NCBI RefSeq assembly: GCF_025836975.1
Contig: NZ_CP107548.1
Location: 682,001-746,000 of the forward strand
Direction: 5' to 3'
Length of the DNA stretch: 64,000 nt
Source: Pollutimonas sp. M17
GTDB lineage: Bacteria; Pseudomonadota; Gammaproteobacteria; Burkholderiales; Burkholderiaceae_B
A program made the translations under genes and the position numbers. Positions 30,604 through 40,502 of this stretch are shown piece after piece. Positions within the stretch are counted from its first letter, which is position 1. Each line of letters opens with the position of its first letter. The notes beneath the pieces are model-generated. The model did not search any database and was not told where the DNA came from. It saw only the letters and a program-made list of their open reading frames with translations.

Positions 30604-32213
30604 AGCAAGACGGCCGAGTACGCCGCGCAGCGCCAACCCTGCGCCAGAACATGTCCGGTCTGCACACATGGGTCGGCCTGTTGCTGGGCTGGGTGCTGTA
30701 TGCCATGTTCCTGACGGGCACGGTGGCCTACTTCAAGGACGAGCTTTCGCAGTGGATGCGCCCCGAACTGGCGCATCAAAGCCATGTGCCCGATCCCGCC
30801 GCGACCGCTCAACGGATCGCGGACGAGCTCAAGATCATCGCGCCCGGCAGCACGCAGTGGAGCATGCGCCTGCCCGACGAACGCAACAACAGCGTCTATG
30901 CCTTCTGGCGCAAGCAAGGCAATGGTCGCGGCGGTTTTGCCGAAGGCCACTTCGATCCTGCCACCGGCAAGGCCATCGCCGCGCGCGAAACCATGGGCGG
31001 CGATTTCTTCTATCGCTTCCATTTCCAGTTCCATTACATGCCCGTGCTATGGGGACGTTGGCTTGCGGGCCTGGCCGCGATGTTCATGCTGGTGGCGATC
31101 ATCAGCGGCGTCATCACGCATAAAAAGATCTTTATCGATTTCTTCACGTTCCGCCGGGGCAAGGCGCAGCGCTCATGGCTGGACGCCCACAATGCGCTGT
31201 CGGTATTCGGCCTGCCCTTCCATCTCATGATCACCTACACGGGACTGGTGACCCTGATGGCGCTCTACATGCCCTGGGGCCAGCAGGCGGCCATCCAGAC
31301 TCCCGCCGAGCGGCAGGAACTCAGCGCTGAACTGAGCGCTTTTCTTCGGCCGGGGAAAGCCGATGGGGAAGCGCATGCCCTGGCATCCATCGAGAACATG
31401 GTGCGGCAGGCTCAGGCGCGCTGGGGGCACGACAAGGTCGGCAATGTCACCGTCGTTCATCCCGGCGATACCGCCGCGCGCGTGAGCATCGCCCGTGGCG
31501 ATTCCGGCCGGGTCTCAAAAAGCCCTCAGTATCTGCTGTTCGAAGGCAGCAGCGGCAAGCTGCTTGAAGTCCGCGAGCAGGTGGGGCCGGCGGCGGAGGC
31601 ACGCGGGGTGCTCTATGCCCTTCATCTGGGGCGTTTCAGCGATGCCGTGACGCGCTGGTTGTACTTTCTGGTCAGTCTGGCGGGCACAGCCATGGTGGGC
31701 AGCGGCCTGGTGTTGTGGACAGTCAAGCGAAGACAGAAGCAGTCCGGCGCCGATCGGCCGGGTTTCGGTTTACGCGTCGTCGAGCGGCTGAACATCGCGA
31801 GCATTGCCGGCCTGTCTCTGGCCATGACATCCTTCCTGTGGGCGAACCGGCTGCTTCCGGCCGATCTGCCCGCAAGGGCGGCAAGCGAAATCCAGGTGTT
31901 CTTCATGGTGTGGGCGGCCGCATTGGTGCATGCTGTGTTGCGCCCGTCCAAGTCGGCCTGGATCGAGCAACTGGGGCTGGCGGCGGCGCTTCTGGCCTTG
32001 TTGCCTGTGTTGAACGCCTTTACTACCTCTCGACCGTTGTGGAGCAGCCTGGCCGATGGCGACTGGGTATTCGTCGGTATGGACCTGATGTGCTGGGCCC
32101 TGGCGCTGCTGCATGCGAAGCTGGCCTGGCATACGGCGCGGCATACGCCGAAAGTGGCCGGATCGAAATTTCCGGCAAACAGGCGGCAAGCCGCCGCGCT
32201 GAATAAACCATGA
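30600..32213 (+). CDS. PepSY domain-containing transmembrane protein
   Basis: The start is the GTG that overlaps the DUF3649 stop (GTGA), giving 537 residues. It has the PepSY TM layout: helix 1 with HTWVGLLLGWVLYAMFLTGT, a conserved-looking YRFHFQFHYM motif, helix 2 around 150-170, a long periplasmic domain, then LHLGRFSDAVTRWLYFLVSL and three more helices at the C terminus. It is longer than the divergent PepSY protein across the Fur box. Likely role: reduction or release of iron from imported siderophores (inference from context). Confidence 0.92.
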   Translation: MKQDGRVRRAAPTLRQNMSGLHTWVGLLLGWVLYAMFLTGTVAYFKDELSQWMRPELAHQSHVPDPAATAQRIADELKIIAPGSTQWSMRLPDERNNSVYAFWRKQGNGRGGFAEGHFDPATGKAIAARETMGGDFFYRFHFQFHYMPVLWGRWLAGLAAMFMLVAIISGVITHKKIFIDFFTFRRGKAQRSWLDAHNALSVFGLPFHLMITYTGLVTLMALYMPWGQQAAIQTPAERQELSAELSAFLRPGKADGEAHALASIENMVRQAQARWGHDKVGNVTVVHPGDTAARVSIARGDSGRVSKSPQYLLFEGSSGKLLEVREQVGPAAEARGVLYALHLGRFSDAVTRWLYFLVSLAGTAMVGSGLVLWTVKRRQKQSGADRPGFGLRVVERLNIASIAGLSLAMTSFLWANRLLPADLPARAASEIQVFFMVWAAALVHAVLRPSKSAWIEQLGLAAALLALLPVLNAFTTSRPLWSSLADGDWVFVGMDLMCWALALLHAKLAWHTARHTPKVAGSKFPANRRQAAALNKP

Positions 32214-32482
32214 TTCATCTGATGTCCATCCTGCTGTGCCTGGCCGGGTTCACCGCGCTGGCATGCGCCATGGAGCGGCAGCAGCAAGATATCTTTGGCC
32301 ATGCTTTGCCTGGCCCGATCACGAAGAGATTGCGCATGGCGGGTACGTGCGCACTGTTGGCGGCATTGGCCGTGGTGCTGGCCGGGCAGGGGTGGGGACT
32401 TGGGCTTGTCATATACAGCGGCCACACCAGCTTCGCCGCCGGCGCCGTCTATTGCATTCTGATCCGCTGCTATGCAAGATAG
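32210..32482 (+). CDS. DUF3325 membrane protein
   Basis: The 90-residue protein begins MIHLMSILLCLAGFTALACAMERQQQDIFG and has three hydrophobic helices. It matches DUF3325, the usual last member of receptor-DUF3649-PepSY-DUF3325 iron operons. The ATG overlaps the PepSY stop (ATGA). Confidence 0.88.
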   Translation: MIHLMSILLCLAGFTALACAMERQQQDIFGHALPGPITKRLRMAGTCALLAALAVVLAGQGWGLGLVIYSGHTSFAAGAVYCILIRCYAR

Positions 32483-32484
32483 CG

Positions 32485-32510
32485 CCTGGAAGTTCGAAGC
32501 CGGTTCCAGG
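32485..32510 (+). terminator. Possible terminator of the siderophore-receptor operon
   Basis: CCTGGAA (32485-32491) and TTCCAGG (32504-32510) form a 7-bp stem with a 12-base loop three bases after the DUF3325 stop. No T-run follows. Confidence 0.4.
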
Positions 32511-32776
32511 GCCGCAGGCAAATGGACCGCCCATGGTGTCCGCCCCGGTCGGCTTCCAGTCCGAGGCGGCTAGGGATTTCACCTTCATTCTGCTCATTGT
32601 TTGAATGAGAAGGCCTCATGTTGAGGGGAAATTCGAGCATAAATTCGGCTTGTTGAAGAGTAATTTCGCTTCTCCGGCAAAAATGCCGGGGAGAGTGGGT
32701 ATCATCGGCGCACCTCATTTTTCTCGATGGGCATATGGCGCATGGCTGCGGCCCCATCGTTTACTGGATTTGTATC

Positions 32777-33808
32777 ATGCCTACACTTTTACCTACGACT
32801 CTGGTTGGCTCATACGCGCAGCCCGACTGGCTGATTGACAGGGCCAAACTGGGCGGCCGTTTTCCTCCGCGGGTCCGTGCCCAGGAGCTATGGCGCGTTG
32901 AGTCCGATTGGCTGGAGCAGGCGCAGGACGATGCAACGCTGCTTGCCATTCGCGCTCAGGAAAATGCCGGCCTGGACATACTGACCGACGGTGAAATGCG
33001 GCGGGAAAGCTATTCCAACCGTTTTGCAACCGCTCTCGAGGGTGTCGACATCGACAATCCCGGCGTGGCGCTCGACCGCAGCGGGCACCCCAATCCTGTG
33101 CCGCGCGTCGTCGGAAAGATCCGGCGCAAGCACTCCGTGCAGGTGCGCGATGTCGAGTTTCTGCGCGCCAATACGGATCGCCGGATCAAGATCACGGTGC
33201 CGGGCCCCTTCACCATGACTCAGCAGGCGCAGAACGATTTCTACAAATCGGAAGAGGAGATGGCCTACGACTACGCCGTGGCCGTCAATGAGGAAATCAA
33301 GGATCTGTTTGCGGCGGGAGCCGATGTCGTGCAGATAGACGAGCCGTATCTGCAGGCCCGGTCCGAAAAAGCGCGGGACTATGGCGTGCGCACGCTGAAC
33401 CGCGCACTGGAGGGCGTCACCGGCACCACTGCGGTGCATATCTGCTTCGGCTACGCCGCCATCATCCACGAGCGCCCCGCCGGATACTCTTTCCTGGCCG
33501 AACTGGAGAACTGCCTGGCCGACCAGATATCGGTGGAAACCGCCCAGTCCAATCTCGACTGCGCAATTCTGGAACAGCTGCCGTCGAAGACCATCATGCT
33601 CGGTGTCCTGGACTTATCGACGCCCGAGATAGAAACGCCTGAAACCGTGGCCCAGCGCATCCGCCGCGCCTTGCCTCACGTGCCGGCGGAGCGTTTGGTG
33701 ATCGCGCCCGATTGCGGCCTGAAGTACCTGCCGCATCATATTGCCTACGGCAAGATGAAAGCCATGGCCGATGGCGCCCGCATTGTCCGAAACGAGCTTT
33801 CCCGCTGA
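32777..33808 (+). CDS. Cobalamin-independent methionine synthase-like protein (MetE C-terminal family)
   Basis: The 343-residue protein equals the C-terminal catalytic barrel of MetE without the N-terminal domain. Zinc ligands are visible as HICF (His and Cys) and the late Cys in IAPDCGLKYLP; DEPYLQARS supplies the substrate-binding region. Homologues include archaeal-type core MetE enzymes and epoxyalkane:CoM transferase relatives, so the methyl acceptor is not certain. The start MPTLLPTTLVGSYAQPDWL fits the family; an in-frame ATG 42 bp upstream was rejected. Two Bug proteins follow closely. Confidence 0.85.
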   Translation: MPTLLPTTLVGSYAQPDWLIDRAKLGGRFPPRVRAQELWRVESDWLEQAQDDATLLAIRAQENAGLDILTDGEMRRESYSNRFATALEGVDIDNPGVALDRSGHPNPVPRVVGKIRRKHSVQVRDVEFLRANTDRRIKITVPGPFTMTQQAQNDFYKSEEEMAYDYAVAVNEEIKDLFAAGADVVQIDEPYLQARSEKARDYGVRTLNRALEGVTGTTAVHICFGYAAIIHERPAGYSFLAELENCLADQISVETAQSNLDCAILEQLPSKTIMLGVLDLSTPEIETPETVAQRIRRALPHVPAERLVIAPDCGLKYLPHHIAYGKMKAMADGARIVRNELSR

Positions 33809-33846
33809 TGTTCTCCGCCATTGCCGGACCCTTTGGATTTCGCACC

Positions 33847-34803
33847 ATGATCAAACTTCTTGTAATTGCCCTGTCGGCCTTTTTCATGCAGGGTGCGGCA
33901 GCGCAAGACTTCCCCACTCGGCCCATCACGATCGTCGTTCCCGTGCCCCCCGGCGGCATTGTGGATATGGCGGCGCGCCTGGCCAGCGAGCCCTTGACCC
34001 AGGCATTGAATCAATCGGTCGTCGTCGACAACCGTGCCGGCGCAAGCGGTAACATCGCCTATGGCTACGTGGCCCAGGCGGCGCCCGACGGCTACACGCT
34101 GCTGGCGTCGTACTCCATGTATCACGCCGGCAATCCTTCCCTGTTCTCCGACTTGCGCTGGAACGCCGAGTCCTTCACGCCCGTCGCCATGCTGGCCGTG
34201 GCGCCGCATGTCGTGGTGGTTCATCCCTCTCTGCCTGTTCATACGCTGAAAGAACTGATCGCCTACGCCAAGGCGCATCCAGGCGAAATCAATTACGCCT
34301 CCCAGGGCAGCGGCTCGGTGCCGCACGTCGGCACCGAGCTCCTCAAGCAGATGACGTCGACCGACATGGTCCATGTGCCTTACAAAGGTTCGGGACCCGC
34401 CATTCAGGATGTGCTGTCGGGCCGTGTGCAGCTGTTCATCACGACGCCGCCTTCCATCATCGGCCACGTCCAGCAGGGCAAGCTGCGCGCCATTGCCGTA
34501 GCCAGCGGATCGCGCCATCCCATGCTGCCCGACGTGCCGACTTCGGTTGAGCAGGGCTTTCCCGATTTCGAACTGGACGCCTGGGTATCCCTGTTCGCTC
34601 CGGCCGGCACACCACCGGATGCGATCAAGCGAATTTCACAGGCCCTGGAGGCCGGTTTGGCGACACCTGAAACCATACAGAAGGCACGCGCCGCCGGTAT
34701 AGAAGCACGCTATCAATCGCCCGAGGCGCTTGGCAAAACCGTCAGGGCGGATACCGAGCACTGGTCAACGGTCATACGATCGGCGGGTATTGTCGCCAAC
34801 TAG
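33847..34803 (+). CDS. Bug-type (TctC) periplasmic substrate-binding protein
   Basis: The 318-residue protein has a signal peptide (MIKLLVIALSAFFMQGAAA) and the family start DFPTRPITIVVPVPPGGIVDMAARL, then VVVDNRAGASGNIAYGYV. Bug proteins bind carboxylates; most have no dedicated membrane partner, and none is present here. An earlier ATG at 33808 overlaps the MetE-like stop (TGATG), so coupling to that gene is possible even though the signal peptide favours 33847. Ligand unknown. Confidence 0.9.
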   Translation: MIKLLVIALSAFFMQGAAAQDFPTRPITIVVPVPPGGIVDMAARLASEPLTQALNQSVVVDNRAGASGNIAYGYVAQAAPDGYTLLASYSMYHAGNPSLFSDLRWNAESFTPVAMLAVAPHVVVVHPSLPVHTLKELIAYAKAHPGEINYASQGSGSVPHVGTELLKQMTSTDMVHVPYKGSGPAIQDVLSGRVQLFITTPPSIIGHVQQGKLRAIAVASGSRHPMLPDVPTSVEQGFPDFELDAWVSLFAPAGTPPDAIKRISQALEAGLATPETIQKARAAGIEARYQSPEALGKTVRADTEHWSTVIRSAGIVAN

Positions 34804-34906
34804 AATTGGCTTGCGGCTCTCATAGTATATTGTTCGGGTACGGCGGCCGATGTCCATCACGGGATATCGGCCACGCTGTTTTGTGGAACCCTTACCAGAT
34901 ACGCAT

Positions 34907-35878
34907 ATGACAAACCGTTTACCGTTTTCCAAGGCCATCCTGGCCTGCGCGCTGATCGGCGCCGCCGGCATGGCGCACGCCGCCTATCCCGACCGCCCCA
35001 TCACCATGATCGTGCCCTTTCCGCCGGGGCAGGCGACCGATATCTTTGCACGTGTGATAGCCGAAAAGCTTTCCGCCGAAGTGGGCCAGCCCGTCATCGT
35101 GGAGAACAAGGCGGGCGCCGGCAGCAATATCGGCATGCAATTCGTGGCGCGGGCAAAGCCCGATGGCTACACTCTTGCCGTGGGCGGCAGCGCCGGCGCC
35201 GTCAACCAGACGCTCTACAGCAACCCGGGCTATTCGCTGAAATCCGATTTTGTTCCGGTGGGTGGTATTTTCACGGTCCCGCTGGTTTTCCTGGCCAATC
35301 CGAAAAGCGGCATCACTTCGCTCTCTCAACTGGTCGAGCGGGCCCGCGCCAACCCCGACGATCTGGCCTATGCCAGCGCCGGCATAGGCGGCACCCAGCA
35401 TTTGTCGGCTGAAATGTTCAAGGCCGATGCCAAGATCGAGCTGCGTCATATTCCCTACAAGGGTAGCGGTCCGGCGCAGGCCGATTTCCTGGGCAACCAT
35501 GTACCGCTTATGGTGGACTCGGTGACCGCCGCCCTTCCGCATGTGCAGTCCAAGTCGGCCATTCCCTTGGCAGTGACGACACGCGAGCGTGTGCCGCAGT
35601 TGCCGCAAGTGCCTACCGTGGCAGAGTCAGGCTACCCGGGCTTCGAAGCCGTGGGCTGGGCGGCCATTTTTGCGCCTGGGGCAACGCCACCGGAAGTCGT
35701 AAAGTTCCTGAACGAAAAAATCAACGGGATTCTCAAATCGCCTGAAGCGGCAAAAACACTGACGGATCGCGGGGCGCAGCCCTTGATATACACGCCCGAG
35801 GAAGGCAAGCATTTCATCGTGACTGAAATCGCCAAATGGGGCAAGGCTGTCAAGCAATCCGGCGCGTCGGTCGATTGA
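34907..35878 (+). CDS. Bug-type (TctC) periplasmic substrate-binding protein
   Basis: The 323-residue protein has a signal peptide ([14 protein letters not shown]) and the family motifs [24 protein letters not shown] and [14 protein letters not shown]. It is a second Bug receptor in tandem with the one just upstream, but the two differ clearly in sequence and probably bind different acids. The start at 34907 directly precedes the signal peptide. It is convergent with the cytochrome oxidase genes. Confidence 0.92.
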   Translation: MTNRLPFSKAILACALIGAAGMAHAAYPDRPITMIVPFPPGQATDIFARVIAEKLSAEVGQPVIVENKAGAGSNIGMQFVARAKPDGYTLAVGGSAGAVNQTLYSNPGYSLKSDFVPVGGIFTVPLVFLANPKSGITSLSQLVERARANPDDLAYASAGIGGTQHLSAEMFKADAKIELRHIPYKGSGPAQADFLGNHVPLMVDSVTAALPHVQSKSAIPLAVTTRERVPQLPQVPTVAESGYPGFEAVGWAAIFAPGATPPEVVKFLNEKINGILKSPEAAKTLTDRGAQPLIYTPEEGKHFIVTEIAKWGKAVKQSGASVD

Positions 35879-35900
35879 TCGGGCGTTGGGTTAGAGTGCC

Positions 35901-36242
35901 CTAAGCGCAAGCCGGCACCAGCAGCACCGGTAGCGTCTCCCAGACAATGGCCACGGCCGACAGCAGGCTCAGCGCGCCGGCCAGCCATGGGATGAAGCCG
36001 GGGCAGGCCGTGCGCGGCATGCGCGAGCGCAGACGCAGAAAGATGGCTGCCATTGCCAGCAGCGCCAGCAGACTTGCCGCGACGATGATCCACAGCGGCG
36101 CCGGCAAGCCCATCCACACGCCGTCCAAGGCCGGCCGTGCGCAGTTGATGCCGTTCACGGTGTAGACGAACAGGAAGTGCACGGCCCAGATGATCGGGCC
36201 GGAGAGCATGAACAGGAATGTGCGCGGAAAGCTGCCTGGCAT
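35901..36242 (-). CDS. Small membrane protein of the cytochrome oxidase cluster
   Basis: The start at 36242 gives 113 residues with three hydrophobic helices, the first being LFMLSGPIIWAVHFLFVYTV. It lies 5 bp after the fused oxidase subunit I/III gene, so it is co-transcribed with it. No named family was recognised. A role as a small oxidase subunit or assembly factor is inferred from position only. Confidence 0.75.
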   Translation of the reverse strand: MPGSFPRTFLFMLSGPIIWAVHFLFVYTVNGINCARPALDGVWMGLPAPLWIIVAASLLALLAMAAIFLRLRSRMPRTACPGFIPWLAGALSLLSAVAIVWETLPVLLVPACA

Positions 36243-36247
36243 GGCGT

Positions 36248-38794
36248 TCACTCCAGCAAACGTGGAAAGCCGTGGATCGCGCAGAGGCCCAGCAGACCCT
36301 GGGCGACCGTGTAGTGCCAGAAGAGCATCGTGCTGTCGAAGCTGGCGCGCCGGGCGGGCCCCAGCCGTCCGGCCAGGGATCGAGCCACCGTAAAGGCGGC
36401 CATGAAGCACAGTGTGGTCACAAATACTGCCTGAAGCCCGATCAGGGCGTAGACGGCGGCGGCATAGCCGCTATCTTGCGGCCGCAGTCCGGCCTGCCAC
36501 TGCCCATGAGCCTCCAGGCCGATTGCCGCCGCGATCATCAGCATGGCGGCCGGAAGCCCCAAGCGGACCGCTACCTGTCTTTCCCGCTCCAGGGCGCGGC
36601 TCAGCCACGCCAGCAGTACGCTGGTGCCAAGCAACAGGCCGGTGGATGTCAACGGCAAGCCCATGGAGGGCAATCGCGCAAGAGGCGGCCAGGTTTCCGG
36701 GGATGTGACCCACAGAAACAGATATGCGAACAGCAGCGAACCGAAGATGCTGGCGCAGACCATGAGCAGGATGACCATGGCCCACCAGGAATGGGAGGCG
36801 CTGCCGCCGCACGATACCGGCAGGCGCAGGCCGCCGCCGATATCGACGGGGGGGCGGACGGGATTCGCGTCGGCGTCCCACAGCCAGCGCCATATCATTG
36901 CCACCGCCAGGACGCCGCAGGCTCCCGCCAGCGCCTCCAGCTTGAAGGTAAGAAGCAGGAAGAAGCCGGCGGTGCCCAGCGCGGCAAGAAGGGGCGACCA
37001 TCCCGGCCCGGGCAGCTCCAGCACGTACTCGGGCCTGGCCTGCACAGGGCTTGTGACCAGCGTCGAGCGCCGGCCCGTTGGGGCGTTCGGCAGGTAATAG
37101 CGCCCGGCGTCCACGTCCCGGGCCAGGCCGGGTTGATTCCACAGCGGTTCGCGGCTTGTCACGAACGGGATGCTGCGGGATCCGTAAGACCGGCTGGGCA
37201 GCCACTCCAGGGTGCCGGCGTCCCATATGTTGCCGGCGTTGGCATCGCCGACCGGCCGGAAGTTGCGTGCCAGATCGATCAGGAAGGCCAGGACACCGGC
37301 GGCGATCATATAGGCTCCAAGGGTCGAGGCCATGTTCAGAGGGCCCCAGCCATAGCTGTCCGCATAGGTGTAGACCCGACGCGGCATGCCCGCCAGGCCG
37401 GTCAGGTGCATGGGGAAGAAGCTGACGTTGAAGCCGATGAACATCAGCCAGAAGGCCCAGCGGCCCAGCTTTTCGGACAGCGCGCGCGCACTGACGAACG
37501 GGGCCCAATAGTAGAACGCGGCGAATAGCGGAAAGACCATGCCGCCGAACAATACATAGTGGAGGTGGGCGACGATGAAGTAGCTGTCATGGGCCTGCAG
37601 GTCGAAGGGGATCACGGCGACCATCACCCCGGTCAGTCCGCCCAGGACGAAGATGAAGAAGAAGCCCAGGATGAACAGCATGGGCAATTTGAACGGTCGC
37701 AATCGTGCCGCGGCGGCAATGGTGGCGATCCAGGCGAATATCTGTATGCCTGTCGGCACCGACACCGCCATGCTGGCGGCCGACGCGAAGCTGAGCGAAA
37801 GCTGCGGAATGCCGGTGGCAAACATATGATGCACCCACAAGCCGAAGCTCAGAAAGCCGGTTGCCACGACCGCCAGTACGACGAGCCGGTAGCCGATCAG
37901 CGAGGTGCCGGTCATGGCGGGGATGATCATCGATACCATGCCGGCCGCCGGCAGGAAAATAATATAGACCTCGGGATGGCCGAAGAACCAGAATAGATGC
38001 TGCCACAATAGCGGGTCGCCGCCTTTCTGGGCGATGAAGAAAGGCATGCCGAAGGCCCGTTCCAGTTCAAGCAGCGCGGTACCCACGATAACCGCCGGGA
38101 ACGCGACGATCACCATGCCGGAAAACACCAGCATTACCCAGGCAAAAATAGGCATGCGGTCCAGGGTCATGCCCGGGGCGCGCGTGCGCAGGATGCCGAC
38201 CGCCAGTTCAATGGCGCCGGCGATGGCCGATATTTCGATGAAGCCGATGCCAAGCAGCCAGAGGTCCGCGTTGAGCTCCGGCGAATAGGCGGAGCTGCTC
38301 AGGGGCGGATACATGAACCAGCCGCCATCCGGGGCCAGCCCGACGAAGATGCTGCAAAAGAATATGAGGCCGCCCACGGCATAGGCCCAGTATGCATAGG
38401 CGGACAGGCGCGGGAAGGGCAGGTCTCGCGCTCCCAGCATATTCGGCAGGAGAAGTACGGCCATGGCTTCGACCGCGGGCACCGCGAACAGGAACATCAT
38501 CACCGTGCCGTGCATGGTGAACAACTGGTTGTACAGCTCATGCCCGATCAGATCGTTGTCGGGCACGGCCAGTTGGGTGCGCATCAGCAGCGCCAACACG
38601 CCGGCAAGCAGGAAGAAGAGCAAGGCCGTGCCGATATAGAGCAGGCCGACATGATTGTTGTTGACGACGGTAAGGGCCCGCCAGCCAGTGGGGCGCTTCC
38701 AGACACGTTGCAACTGCTCCAGCTCGCCGTCCGGACGAGGAAGCGTATTGGGCGGCGAGGGCGCCACGTCGGCCATGGATTCGTCCGCCATCAT
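36248..38794 (-). CDS. Cytochrome c oxidase, fused subunits I and III (caa3 type)
   Basis: The 848-residue protein joins subunit I (about 1-510) to a subunit III-like domain (about 640-848). Heme-copper ligands are visible: H95 in MHGTVMMF, H273-P-E-V-Y277 (the His-Tyr CuB pair), H322-H323 and H410/H412 in VAHLHYV. The enzyme reduces O2 to water and pumps protons. The ATG at 38794 overlaps the coxB stop (ATGA), which fixes the start; the frame's upstream extension lies inside coxB and was rejected. I-III fusions are known in caa3-type oxidases. Confidence 0.94.
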   Translation of the reverse strand: MMADESMADVAPSPPNTLPRPDGELEQLQRVWKRPTGWRALTVVNNNHVGLLYIGTALLFFLLAGVLALLMRTQLAVPDNDLIGHELYNQLFTMHGTVMMFLFAVPAVEAMAVLLLPNMLGARDLPFPRLSAYAYWAYAVGGLIFFCSIFVGLAPDGGWFMYPPLSSSAYSPELNADLWLLGIGFIEISAIAGAIELAVGILRTRAPGMTLDRMPIFAWVMLVFSGMVIVAFPAVIVGTALLELERAFGMPFFIAQKGGDPLLWQHLFWFFGHPEVYIIFLPAAGMVSMIIPAMTGTSLIGYRLVVLAVVATGFLSFGLWVHHMFATGIPQLSLSFASAASMAVSVPTGIQIFAWIATIAAAARLRPFKLPMLFILGFFFIFVLGGLTGVMVAVIPFDLQAHDSYFIVAHLHYVLFGGMVFPLFAAFYYWAPFVSARALSEKLGRWAFWLMFIGFNVSFFPMHLTGLAGMPRRVYTYADSYGWGPLNMASTLGAYMIAAGVLAFLIDLARNFRPVGDANAGNIWDAGTLEWLPSRSYGSRSIPFVTSREPLWNQPGLARDVDAGRYYLPNAPTGRRSTLVTSPVQARPEYVLELPGPGWSPLLAALGTAGFFLLLTFKLEALAGACGVLAVAMIWRWLWDADANPVRPPVDIGGGLRLPVSCGGSASHSWWAMVILLMVCASIFGSLLFAYLFLWVTSPETWPPLARLPSMGLPLTSTGLLLGTSVLLAWLSRALERERQVAVRLGLPAAMLMIAAAIGLEAHGQWQAGLRPQDSGYAAAVYALIGLQAVFVTTLCFMAAFTVARSLAGRLGPARRASFDSTMLFWHYTVAQGLLGLCAIHGFPRLLE

Positions 38795-39774
38795 TCGAGA
38801 CTTTCCAGGTATTGCGCAACGGCGCGCAGATCCTGGCTGGACAGGCGGTTGAAGGAGGGCATGGCGTTGTCCGGCTTGATATGCTGGCCGCCGGCGATCC
38901 AGCCGGCCAGTGTGCCGACGTTGTTGGGCAACACGCCCGCCGCCAGCGAACGGCGACTGCCGATATGCGTGAGATCCGGTCCCAGCGTACCGGCCGCCGC
39001 GGTTCCGCGGATTGCATGGCATTGCGCGCAGGCCTGCAGGAAGTGCCGCTGTCCCGCGCGCAGCGTGTCATCGGCCGGCTTCCGCGCGGGCTCGCGCTGC
39101 GCCGCCACCCATTGCTGGAAGTCGCCCGGGTCAAGCGCCTGCACGTCGAACATCATTTTCGCGTGCTGGGCTCCGCAATATTCCGCGCACTGGCCCCGGA
39201 ACACCCCCGCATTCTTTGCCTGGACGCGCAGGCGATTGACATGGCCCGGCACCATGTCCAGCTTGCCCGCCAGCTCGGGCACCCAGAAGCTATGGATCAC
39301 ATTATCGGACTTGAGCACGAATTCCACGGGCTGCCCATAGGGGATGCGTATGTCGTTGGCCGTCTCGAAAAGCGGCTGGCCGTTGGCGGCCAGGTACCGG
39401 ACCCGCCACCACCACATTTCGCCGACGACCTCGATGCGGACCGCCGGCGCCGTATCGGCCATGGCCGAAGAGGAGGCCGCCTTCAGGTTGTAGGCAAGCA
39501 GCGCGCTCAGCACGGCTATAGGAAAAGCAAGGCCTCCCGCCACGATCAGCGAGCGCCTGCCCAGCAGCGTCCTGGCTTGCGGCTTGCCGTATAGCGCCAC
39601 AGCCAGCAAGATCATGACAAGAAGAAAGATGACGCCCGCGCCGATGAACATCACCCAGCTGATTTCCGCGATTCGGCTGGCGTCTTCTCCGTGGGGGCGG
39701 AGAACCGATTGCACGTCGGCCGACGCCTGTATCGGCAGTATGGCGAGCAGTACGGTTGAGCGCAAATGGAGCAT
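38791..39774 (-). CDS. coxB: Cytochrome c oxidase subunit II with C-terminal cytochrome c domain
   Basis: The 327-residue protein has a signal peptide, two membrane helices (about 38-62 and 75-97), the CuA domain with H161, C196-A-E-Y-C200, H204 and M207, and a fused cytochrome c domain with heme motif CAQCH (249-253). The fused heme makes this a caa3-type subunit that takes electrons from cytochrome c. The start at 39774 directly precedes the signal peptide. It is the first gene of the minus-strand oxidase operon. Confidence 0.95.
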   Translation of the reverse strand: MLHLRSTVLLAILPIQASADVQSVLRPHGEDASRIAEISWVMFIGAGVIFLLVMILLAVALYGKPQARTLLGRRSLIVAGGLAFPIAVLSALLAYNLKAASSSAMADTAPAVRIEVVGEMWWWRVRYLAANGQPLFETANDIRIPYGQPVEFVLKSDNVIHSFWVPELAGKLDMVPGHVNRLRVQAKNAGVFRGQCAEYCGAQHAKMMFDVQALDPGDFQQWVAAQREPARKPADDTLRAGQRHFLQACAQCHAIRGTAAAGTLGPDLTHIGSRRSLAAGVLPNNVGTLAGWIAGGQHIKPDNAMPSFNRLSSQDLRAVAQYLESLE

Positions 39775-40076
39775 GCAGAGGCCGGTTATTGGAGCTGTCG
39801 GAGAGGCGCGCGGCTGGAAAGTGCCACTGCGGTACTGGATTTGCATGCAGCACATGCCGTACCAAGCGGAGTGTCATCCTGCATCCGCCTGATGAAACGG
39901 CAAATTGCCAACTGCGCCGCCATGCCCCTCGGCATGTTTTGGGCTTGTTTTGAAAAATTTACACGCATTCGGCAAACCTCCCCATACTGGCCTCGCCCGA
40001 GGCATGCTCTCCCGCAGCCGCCGGCGGCAAAGAATTTGCTGTACCGACCTGAATCCAGGAATAGTGAAATGCGCAA
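39775..40076. other. Divergent promoter region between oxidase and cytochrome c genes
   Basis: The 302 bp between coxB and the lipoprotein cytochrome c contain no gene. An A/T-rich patch at about 39935-39985 is the likely promoter zone for both directions, but no confident -35/-10 pair was assigned. Confidence 0.5.
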
Positions 40077-40484
40077 ATGCCCAGTCCTATCGCCCGCCGA
40101 GTCCCGATGCTGCTGCTCGGGATGATCGCCCTCTTGCTGCTGGCAGGCTGTGGAGAAAAGCGCCCGCCGCTTGCGCCGCCGGGGCAGGCCGGTCAGCTGG
40201 TCGGCGCCGATACGGCCAGGGGCCGGCAACTCATTGCCGACTATGGCTGCGTTGCCTGTCACACCATAGAAGGCATCAAGGGACCGGTATCCAGGGTTGG
40301 TCCTCCGCTGGACGGCATGGCTATGCGCGCCTACGTGGGCGGCGTGCTTCCGAATACGCCCGAAAATCTGGTGCAATGGCTGCTTGACCCCCCGGCGATC
40401 GACCCGCGCACCGCCATGCCTGATCTGGGGCTGAGCACAGCGGATGCACGGGACATCGCCGCCTATCTTCTTACCCTGCACTGA
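40077..40484 (+). CDS. Lipoprotein cytochrome c
   Basis: The 135-residue protein has a lipoprotein signal with the lipobox LLAGC (acylated C25), followed by a monoheme domain with CVACH (58-62) and a methionine ligand region MPDLGLS. It is divergent from the caa3 oxidase and probably feeds it electrons. The C-terminal half (LPNTPENLVQWLLDPPAIDP) is strongly similar to the second domain of the next gene, so the two are related by duplication. Confidence 0.9.
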   Translation: MPSPIARRVPMLLLGMIALLLLAGCGEKRPPLAPPGQAGQLVGADTARGRQLIADYGCVACHTIEGIKGPVSRVGPPLDGMAMRAYVGGVLPNTPENLVQWLLDPPAIDPRTAMPDLGLSTADARDIAAYLLTLH

Positions 40485-40502
40485 CGCCACGGACGCCTGA
40501 AG

